Shown here piece by piece: positions 1 to 4,714 of a stretch of DNA of 5,761 nt. The first letter of the stretch is position 1. Each line of letters starts with the position of its first letter. Location: positions 1 to 5,761 of the forward strand of contig JAEDGL010000151.1 of NCBI GenBank assembly GCA_016297535.1. The letters run 5' to 3'. This stretch comes from Clostridia bacterium. GTDB taxonomy: Bacteria; Bacillota; Clostridia; Christensenellales; Aristaeellaceae. The translations under genes and the position numbers were made by a program. The notes under the pieces are model-generated. The model did no database searches and had not been told where the DNA came from. It saw nothing but the letters and a program-made list of their open reading frames with translations.

Positions 1-7
1 AAGGCAA

Positions 8-38
8 CCGAGCCCACCGCACAGGTCGCTGGGCTCGG
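8..38. repeat. Inverted repeat (9-bp stem, 13-base loop)
   Basis: CCGAGCCCA at 8-16 is perfectly complementary to TGGGCTCGG at 30-38. No T-tract follows it on either strand, so it is not a clear intrinsic terminator. It may end a transcript from a gene left of the window, or belong to the hairpin cluster that fills the stretch downstream of the aldolase gene. The pairing is directly visible; the role is unknown. Confidence 0.5.
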
Positions 39-45
39 AATAAGA

Positions 46-84
46 GTCGGAGGGCCGCGGCCCTCCGACACCTCCCAGAGGGTT
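46..84 (+). repeat. REP-like palindromic repeat, copy A
   Basis: Positions 46-69 form a perfect 24-base palindrome with 11-base arms GTCGGAGGGCC and GGCCCTCCGAC. It is followed by ACCTCCC and then GGTT at 81-84. The same architecture, including the tail, occurs in inverted orientation at 3109-3150: GTCAGAGGGG arms followed on the minus strand by AACTCCC and GGTT. The resemblance outside the stem argues for one repeat family rather than two unrelated terminators. It lies downstream of fba. No T-tract adjoins it. Confidence 0.55.
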
Positions 85-89
85 TATCG

Positions 90-126
90 ACAGTCTGACC
101 CCCGCTCCGGGGAGCGGGGGAACTGT
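90..126 (-). terminator. Stem-loop downstream of fba, possible terminator
   Basis: CCCCCGCTCC at 99-108 pairs with GGAGCGGGGG at 111-120, giving a very GC-rich hairpin. Outer complementarity (ACAGT 90-94 with ACTGT 122-126) extends the stem after a small internal mismatch. It starts 14 bases past the fba stop codon, where a terminator or 3'-end stabilising hairpin is expected. The minus strand has no uridine run after the stem, so classical intrinsic termination is not well supported. Confidence 0.4.
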
Positions 127-139
127 TTGGAAACAATCA

Positions 140-1069
140 TCAGGCCTTGCCGTTGCAGCCCAGAACGTTTACGATCTTGTGGCGCACCATGGCACGGATG
201 CCGTCGCGGGCATCGGTGAGGTACTGGCGGGGATCAAAGTGATCGGGATGCTCGGCAAAATGCTTGCGCAGCTCGCCGGTAAAGGCCAGGCGCAGGTCGC
301 TGTCGATGTTGATCTTGCACACGGCCATGGAAGCGGCCTTGCGCAGCATTTCCTCGGGCACGCCCTGAGCGCCGGGCATGTTGCCGCCGTACTGGTTGAT
401 CATATCCACATAGCTGGGGATAACGCTGGAGGCGCCGTGCAGCACGATGGGGAAGCCGGGCAGGCGCTTGGAGACCTCCTCCAGGATGTCAAAGCGCAGC
501 TTGGGCTCGCCGGAGAACTTGAACGCGCCGTGGCTGGTGCCGATGGCGATGGCCAGGCTGTCGCAGCCGGTGCGGGTGGCAAACTCCTCCACCTCTTCGG
601 GACGGGTGTAGCTGGAATCCTCGGCGGAAACCTTTACATCGTCCTCCACGCCGGCCAGACGGCCCAGCTCGGCCTCAACGGTAACGCCGCGGTCATGCGC
701 ATATTCCACAACCTTCTTGGTTACGGCGATGTTTTCCTCAAAGGAAAGATGGGAGCCGTCGATCATTACGGAGGAGAAACCGCCGTCGATGCAGCTTTTG
801 CAGGTTTCAAAGTCGGGGCCGTGATCCAGATGCACAGCGATGGGCAGATCGGTATCCTGAATGGCGGCTTCGATCATCTTCATCAGATAAACATGCTTGG
901 CGTACTTGCGGGCGCCGGCGGAAACCTGCAGGATGAGGGGAGCATTCTCCAGCTTGGCGCCTTCGGTAATGCCCTGGATGATTTCCATGTTGTTGACGTT
1001 GAAAGCGCCGATGGCGTAGCCGCCCTCGTAGGCCTTCTTGAACATTTCGGTCGTATTGACGATAGGCAT
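140..1069 (-). CDS. fba: Class II fructose-1,6-bisphosphate aldolase
   Basis: This encodes a 309-residue cytoplasmic, zinc-dependent aldolase that reversibly cleaves fructose 1,6-bisphosphate to dihydroxyacetone phosphate and glyceraldehyde 3-phosphate in glycolysis and gluconeogenesis. The N-terminus (MPIVNTTEMFKKAYEGGYAI) and GAFNVNNME are typical of the family. Residues 80-83 are HLDH, giving the catalytic Asp82 and zinc ligand His83. AELG with Glu134, GTSHG with His180 and LHGAS with His211 supply the remaining metal and phosphate-binding elements, and KINIDSDLR (252-260) is the conserved late motif. Length and motifs match a complete, intact enzyme. The reading frame stays open to 1255, but the start at 1069 is chosen because AAGGAGG lies 9 bases upstream and the family N-terminus begins there. 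The gene has its own promoter and appears monocistronic. A related tagatose-bisphosphate aldolase is the main alternative, but is less likely. Confidence 0.96.
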   Translation of the reverse strand: MPIVNTTEMFKKAYEGGYAIGAFNVNNMEIIQGITEGAKLENAPLILQVSAGARKYAKHVYLMKMIEAAIQDTDLPIAVHLDHGPDFETCKSCIDGGFSSVMIDGSHLSFEENIAVTKKVVEYAHDRGVTVEAELGRLAGVEDDVKVSAEDSSYTRPEEVEEFATRTGCDSLAIAIGTSHGAFKFSGEPKLRFDILEEVSKRLPGFPIVLHGASSVIPSYVDMINQYGGNMPGAQGVPEEMLRKAASMAVCKINIDSDLRLAFTGELRKHFAEHPDHFDPRQYLTDARDGIRAMVRHKIVNVLGCNGKA

Positions 1070-1078
1070 GGGTAACAA

Positions 1079-1085
1079 CCTCCTT
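1079..1085 (-). promoter_or_regulatory. Ribosome binding site of fba
   Basis: The minus strand reads AAGGAGG here, a full anti-Shine-Dalgarno match, 9 bases before the ATG at 1069. It decides the start: the longer open frame to 1255 would begin upstream of the fba promoter and has no matching site. Confidence 0.9.
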
Positions 1086-1105
1086 GGCCATATTGGTACA
1101 GGCTC

Positions 1106-1134
1106 ATTATAGCAGAATTTCGTGCGCTTGGGTA
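1106..1134 (-). promoter_or_regulatory. Promoter of fba (extended -10)
   Basis: On the minus strand a perfect TATAAT -10 box (1111-1106) is preceded by TGC, an extended -10 element. A weak -35 box, TACCCA (1134-1129), sits at an ideal 17-base spacing. Transcription would start near 1099, giving a short leader of about 30 bases before the fba start codon. The motifs are read directly; activity is inferred. Confidence 0.75.
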
Positions 1135-1190
1135 GAGGGAGAGCGGCAAAAAACGTTAAATTTTGAACAAACCGCATATCCCCGCAGGGT

Positions 1191-1219
1191 TTGACATTTT
1201 CTGTCGAATAGGGTATGAT
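1191..1219 (+). promoter_or_regulatory. Sigma-A-type promoter of the sortase-like operon
   Basis: A consensus -35 TTGACA (1191-1196) and a near-consensus -10 TATGAT (1214-1219) are separated by exactly 17 bases. The expected start is around 1225-1227, leaving a leader of about 30 bases. This is divergent from the fba promoter, with the two -35 boxes some 56 bases apart. The region between contains an A-run and an imperfect palindrome, GTTAAATTTTGAAC (1155-1168), which could be an operator, but the symmetry is weak. Confidence 0.8.
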
Positions 1220-1241
1220 GACAAGATGAAAGAGTAACCGG

Positions 1242-1249
1242 GGAGGAGG
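1242..1249 (+). promoter_or_regulatory. Ribosome binding site of the sortase-like gene
   Basis: GGAGGAGG ends 8 bases before the ATG at 1258 and supports that start. Confidence 0.8.
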
Positions 1250-1257
1250 AACCATTC

Positions 1258-2736
1258 ATGCCGCAGGAATGGGAAAACGGCAACGCCGCAAGGCAACCGG
1301 CCTGTGATGAAAGCAATCCCTTCGCCCCCATCGATTATGCCGCCCGGCTGCAGCATTCCGGGCGCAGAAGGCGGCAGGACAGAAGCGCCGCCTACCGGCC
1401 CGGGCAGATGTACGCCCCGCCCGCGCCCTCCGCGCCGCCCATGGCCGCGCCGGAATACGAAGCTCCCTCCTACCTGCAGCCGCAGCAGGCGGACGGTTTC
1501 GCGCCGGGCGAGGTGGGCGCGCCCTACTCCAACGCGCTGTTTACGCATGAGCCCACGGCGGTCATGCCCCAGGGCTGGAACGCCGCGGCCTTTGCCGCCC
1601 CGCCCGTTCAGCCGCAGCAGGAAGCCCCGCAGGATCCGCAGCCCGTTTATTACGCGCCGGCGGATATCCCCATGCGCGACCCCTTCACGCCCGCGGCGCC
1701 GCACGAGAAAACGGTATCCCCCCAAACCCCGCCCCGGGCCGAAAAGCCGCGCAGGCAGCGTTCTCCCCTGCGGCTGGACCGGCTGCTGGCGCTGCTTGCG
1801 GCAGGCCTTCTGCTGGGCATCTGCGCGGTGGTGCTGGGCCGCATGGTGATGGATCTGCTTCGCAACGAACGCGAGATGGAAGCCTTCCGCTCCGAATATC
1901 TGGAGCAAAACGGCGTCGAGGTGGTTCACGGCGCGGCCCGGGTGGATCTGCTGCCGCAGGGACAGACCTACGCGCCCACCGCCACGCCCGCGCCCACCGC
2001 GGCTTTGCCCACGCCCACGCCCGTCATTCCCGTTTACGGCGCGCTGGGGCTTTCGCAATCCCAGAGCGATCCGCAGCCGCAGGCAACCGGCGCACCCCCG
2101 CTGCGCACCCGTTTGAGCGCCTATCCCAAAAACCCCATGTGCAACATGAACGAAAGCCTGCGCGAAATGGTTGCCCAGAACAGCGACGTCATCGGCCGCC
2201 TGGTTATTCCCGGCGTGCTGGATGAAATGGTGATGCAGCGCAATAATACCTATTACCTTACCCACAACGCCGCGGGCAGCGCCTGCGAATACGGCGCGGT
2301 GTTTGCGGATCAGAGCTGCTCCCTGCGCCTGCCGCCGGAAAACCTGCTCCTGCGCGGCCAGGGCGGCGTGCCGGGCAAGGCGTTTGCGCCGCTGTGGCAG
2401 TATGTAAGCGGCGGAAGCGCGTTTGTATCCGCCAATATGCTGGCCCGGCTGACCACCCTTTATGAGGAAGAAACCTACGTGCTCTTTGCCGTTATCGTAA
2501 CGGACGGCAACGCAGGCGGGGACCATTCTTTCAACTATGCCAGCAACCCCAGCTTTACCACGGACGAGGCGATGCTGCGCTATGTGGAAAGCGCCCGCCA
2601 GCACAGCGCGTACCAGTTTCATGTGGACGTGGCCGCAAGCGACCGGCTGCTCACCCTGGCCACCCTTGGCAACGGCTCCAACACGCTGGTGCTGATGTAC
2701 CGCATGGTACGCGAAAACGAAAGCATGGGGCTGTAA
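1258..2736 (+). CDS. Membrane-anchored class B sortase-like protein, catalytically degenerate
   Basis: This 492-residue protein has four parts. Residues 1-168 are rich in Pro, Ala, Gln and Tyr and low in complexity. A basic stretch (about 160-175) precedes one hydrophobic segment (about 174-198), so the tail is predicted cytoplasmic and the rest outside. A Pro/Thr linker (about 238-258) then leads to a C-terminal domain (about 298-485). That domain resembles class B sortases, transpeptidases that anchor proteins to cell wall or pili: NSDVIGRLVIPG (308-319), NNTYYLTHNAAG (329-340), EYGAVFAD (344-351), SDRLLTLATLG (461-471) and YRMV (481-484). The usual YGHN carries Gln368 in place of the catalytic His, and the usual TLSTC reads TLATL with Leu470 in place of the catalytic Cys. 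Arg482 remains. The frame is open throughout, so this looks like a pseudo-enzyme with a structural or binding role rather than a decayed gene. The fold assignment comes from motif reading, not a search. It is probably co-transcribed with the next gene. Confidence 0.75.
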   Translation: MPQEWENGNAARQPACDESNPFAPIDYAARLQHSGRRRRQDRSAAYRPGQMYAPPAPSAPPMAAPEYEAPSYLQPQQADGFAPGEVGAPYSNALFTHEPTAVMPQGWNAAAFAAPPVQPQQEAPQDPQPVYYAPADIPMRDPFTPAAPHEKTVSPQTPPRAEKPRRQRSPLRLDRLLALLAAGLLLGICAVVLGRMVMDLLRNEREMEAFRSEYLEQNGVEVVHGAARVDLLPQGQTYAPTATPAPTAALPTPTPVIPVYGALGLSQSQSDPQPQATGAPPLRTRLSAYPKNPMCNMNESLREMVAQNSDVIGRLVIPGVLDEMVMQRNNTYYLTHNAAGSACEYGAVFADQSCSLRLPPENLLLRGQGGVPGKAFAPLWQYVSGGSAFVSANMLARLTTLYEEETYVLFAVIVTDGNAGGDHSFNYASNPSFTTDEAMLRYVESARQHSAYQFHVDVAASDRLLTLATLGNGSNTLVLMYRMVRENESMGL

Positions 2737-2763
2737 CCCTCCCTGAGAACAGAAAGGAAACGT

Positions 2764-3075
2764 ATGTCAGAAGCCGTGAAGGGCCGCCTTTGGGTGCGCC
2801 TGATCAAGCATCACCGCGTGGAGCGCGACGCGCTGATAGCGTGCGAGCACGACGGCGCGGAGGAAGCCCTGCGGGAGCTGCTGCCCAGGCTGGACATCAG
2901 CCAGCCCATGTGGCTGCCCCGCCACCGTCAGGACTGGGATGAATATTCCCTGACGCGCTTTCGTCCCGAGCATTTTGTGGAAAGCGTGGATTTTGACTAC
3001 ATGGAGGTAAGCTTTCTTTTTGCCGAAGATGAAAAAAAGAAAAGCCGTCCAAGGCATTTTCTGGAGGACGTCTGA
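2764..3075 (+). CDS. Small conserved-looking hypothetical protein (103 aa)
   Basis: I do not recognise a named family with confidence. The product is a soluble, charged protein with no signal peptide or membrane segment. It opens with a probable beta strand (GRLWVRLIKHHRVERDALIA, residues 7-26) and continues with an acidic helix-like stretch EEALRELLPRLD. It then has PMWLPRHRQDWDEYSLTRF, and FVESVDFDYMEVSFLF near the end, before a basic tail EKKKSRPRHFLEDV. The regular alternation of strands and helix suggests a compact alpha/beta domain. AAAGGA (2753-2758) precedes the ATG by 5 bases. The gene follows the sortase-like gene after 27 bases with no terminator between, so the two are likely one transcript. 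That linkage is the only hint of function. Confidence 0.8.
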   Translation: MSEAVKGRLWVRLIKHHRVERDALIACEHDGAEEALRELLPRLDISQPMWLPRHRQDWDEYSLTRFRPEHFVESVDFDYMEVSFLFAEDEKKKSRPRHFLEDV

Positions 3076-3108
3076 GGCTGCGGCAAAGAGCAGCCTGAAA
3101 AGTGAAGC

Positions 3109-3150
3109 AACCTTATCGGGAGTTGTCAGAGGGGCCGCAGCCCCTCTGAC
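3109..3150 (-). repeat. REP-like palindromic repeat, copy B
   Basis: GTCAGAGGGGC (3125-3135) pairs perfectly with GCCCCTCTGAC (3140-3150) around a 4-base loop. Read on the minus strand, the palindrome is followed by AACTCCC and, at 3112-3109, GGTT, matching the tail of copy A (46-84). The bases before the arm also agree (AAGAGTC in copy A, CAAAGTC in copy B). It sits between the 3' ends of convergent genes. Confidence 0.6.
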
Positions 3151-3163
3151 TTTGGTTTGTATC

Positions 3164-3180
3164 GCCCGGCTTTGCCGGGC
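3164..3180. repeat. Small perfect hairpin
   Basis: GCCCGGC (3164-3170) pairs with GCCGGGC (3174-3180) around a TTT loop. It is the second of four hairpins in the convergent intergenic region and has no adjoining T-tract. Its role is unclear. Confidence 0.5.
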
Positions 3181-3184
3181 GGGC

Positions 3185-3211
3185 GGAAAAGATCGCGAAG
3201 CGAGCTTTTTC
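3185..3211. terminator. Hairpin with A/T flanks, possible bidirectional terminator
   Basis: GGAAAAGATCGC (3185-3196) pairs with GCGAGCTTTTTC (3200-3211) with one A/G mismatch and one G/T wobble, around a GAA loop. The A-run before and T-run after the GC core let it act as a terminator on either strand. It would serve the rightward operon and, from the other side, the sulfatase transcript. Confidence 0.5.
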
Positions 3212-3221
3212 GAAACGCTGA

Positions 3222-3270
3222 ATCGCCCGCAAAGCGCCTGGATGCAGGCGCCTTGCGGGCGATGTTTTTT
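3222..3270 (+). terminator. Rho-independent terminator of the rightward operon
   Basis: ATCGCCCGCAA (3222-3232) pairs with TTGCGGGCGAT (3253-3263). After one A/C mismatch the stem continues as GCGCCTG (3234-3240) with CAGGCGC (3245-3251), closing on a GATG loop. The roughly 18-bp stem is followed by G and six T residues (3265-3270). This is a strong intrinsic terminator for transcripts coming from 1258-3075. It also lies just past the stop codon of the convergent sulfatase, but lacks a T-run on that strand. Confidence 0.85.
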
Positions 3271-3284
3271 GGTTTTGGCTTGCT

Positions 3285-4682
3285 TTACGGCTGATAATCC
3301 GGGTTCTTTTGCGGAAATTTCGCCCCGGCCTCCTTCTGCCATTGCTGCAGCAGCTGCAGCAGCTGCGCCGCCTTTTCAGGCATCCGGGCGCTCAAATCCT
3401 GCGTTTCGGCCACATCATCGGTTACGTTGTACAGCTCGAGGTGATCGTCCTCAAAGCACTGGATCAGCTTGTAATCTCCCATCAGCACCGCCGCGCCGGG
3501 GCGGCCGCCCTGATTGCCATAATGCGGATAATGCCAGAACAGCGGCCGCTCCTCCAGCTCCCGGCCGCGCAGCACCGGCACAAGGCTGGTGCCATCCCTG
3601 TGCTGCCCGGGATCCAGCGGCTGACCCGCCGCCTCCAGGAAGGTGGGATAAAAATCCGGGGTGTAGGCAGGCACATCGGTCTGCGTCATGGGCTCAATCA
3701 CGCCCGGCCACACGGCAAACATGGGCACGCGCAGGCCGCCCTCGTACAGCCAGCCCTTTCCCTCGCTGGCGGGGGCGTTGCAGGTGGGGCTGCCCTCGGC
3801 CGTGGCCAGACCGCCGTTGTCGGAGGTAAAGATGAGCAGCGTGTTTTCCCAACGGCCGGTTCGTTGCAGCGCTTCCACCAGCCGCCCCACGTTTTCATCA
3901 AGGTTCCACATCAGCGCCGCGTACACGGGATCGGACTGAATGGTGCGGCGCTGCACATGGTGCGCTCCATGCTCCACGGTGGGATGCTTTTCTCCCGTGG
4001 CATAGGGGTTGATCTGATCCAGCCCCCATTTTTTGGCCTTGGCCTCAAAGCGGGCGATATCCTGGGCCTTGGCCTGGATGGGCGTGTGCACGGCGTAGTG
4101 GCACAGGTTGAGGAAGAAGGGCCTGTCCTGCTGCGCGTTTTCGATCAGGCGGATGGCCTCATCGGTCAGGCGGTCGCTGAGAAACTCGCCCTCCGGGCCC
4201 TCGGGCAGGGTTTCAATGCCGTAGGGGCTGAAATAGCCGTTGCGCGGGTGTCCCCACCAGCATCCGCCGATGTTTATATCAAAGCCGTAGCGCTCCGGGT
4301 AATGGTCGCTCATGCCCAGGTGCCACTTGCCCACATGCCAGGTGGCATAGCCCGCCTCGCGCATGGCCTGCGCAAGGGGCTTGCCCTCCTCGGGCAGATG
4401 GTGGATATAGGGGGCGTCAATCACCCGGCCATGCATGGGATGCGCTGTGCCGGTGTGGTCAATCCAGTCGGTTACGCCCACGCGTGCAGGATGGCGGCCG
4501 GTCATGAGGCTGGCGCGGGAGGGAGAGCACACCGGGCAGGCGGCGTAGCCGCGGTCAAAGCGCATGCCCTGGCGGCACAGCGCGTCCAGATGGGGCGTTT
4601 CGTAAAAGGTGCTGCCCGAACAGCCCAGATCCCTCCAGCCCAGATCATCCATAAAAATCAGAACAATGTTTGGCGATGGCAT
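3285..4682 (-). CDS. Sulfatase (arylsulfatase A-like, type I)
   Basis: This complete 465-residue protein should hydrolyse sulfate esters using a formylglycine residue made from cysteine after translation. Visible motifs are PNIVLIFMDDLG (4-15; metal-binding Asp12 and Asp13), the signature CSPSRASLMTGR (52-63) with Cys52 as the residue to be modified and Arg56, GKWHLG (118-123; Lys119, His121), AVHTP with His199, TSDNGG (286-291; metal-binding Asp288 and Asn289) and EGGLRVP (314-320). The late motif FWHYPHYGNQGG (382-393) followed by RPGAAV and GDYKLI is seen in many sugar-sulfate sulfatases. All catalytic positions appear intact. No signal peptide is present, so the enzyme is predicted cytoplasmic, acting on imported sugars. 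AAAGGAG (4698-4692) lies 9 bases before the ATG at 4682. It follows the upstream sulfatase after 32 bases. Substrate cannot be told from sequence alone. Confidence 0.95.
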   Translation of the reverse strand: MPSPNIVLIFMDDLGWRDLGCSGSTFYETPHLDALCRQGMRFDRGYAACPVCSPSRASLMTGRHPARVGVTDWIDHTGTAHPMHGRVIDAPYIHHLPEEGKPLAQAMREAGYATWHVGKWHLGMSDHYPERYGFDINIGGCWWGHPRNGYFSPYGIETLPEGPEGEFLSDRLTDEAIRLIENAQQDRPFFLNLCHYAVHTPIQAKAQDIARFEAKAKKWGLDQINPYATGEKHPTVEHGAHHVQRRTIQSDPVYAALMWNLDENVGRLVEALQRTGRWENTLLIFTSDNGGLATAEGSPTCNAPASEGKGWLYEGGLRVPMFAVWPGVIEPMTQTDVPAYTPDFYPTFLEAAGQPLDPGQHRDGTSLVPVLRGRELEERPLFWHYPHYGNQGGRPGAAVLMGDYKLIQCFEDDHLELYNVTDDVAETQDLSARMPEKAAQLLQLLQQWQKEAGAKFPQKNPDYQP

Positions 4683-4714
4683 TGCATTCAGCTCCTTTGC
4701 AGCAAGGGGGATCC

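Noticed and set aside
1..40. Possible tRNA or small RNA in the first hairpin
   Set aside because: There is only one stem and no cloverleaf, T-arm consensus or CCA; it is recorded as an inverted repeat only.
179..1075. Plus-strand open frame of 298 codons opposite fba
   Set aside because: It is the antisense shadow of a clearly recognised aldolase.
1070..1255. 62-codon N-terminal extension of the aldolase frame
   Set aside because: The extension crosses the fba promoter and ribosome binding site, and its residues do not resemble any aldolase N-terminus.
1156..2622. Long minus-strand open frame (488 codons) opposite the sortase-like gene
   Set aside because: It is rich in Arg, Gly and His with no recognisable domain, overlaps both divergent promoters, and is an antisense shadow caused by high GC content and codon bias.
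3341..3366. Short CAG/CTG-like repeat near the 3' end of the first sulfatase
   Set aside because: It simply encodes the Leu/Gln-rich C-terminal helix (LLQLLQQWQ) and is too short and in-frame to count as a separate repeat element.
2767..3829. Open frames spanning the convergent intergenic region on both strands (2767-3342 minus, 3020-3829 plus)
   Set aside because: They run through terminator hairpins and overlap better-supported genes, with no protein motif.
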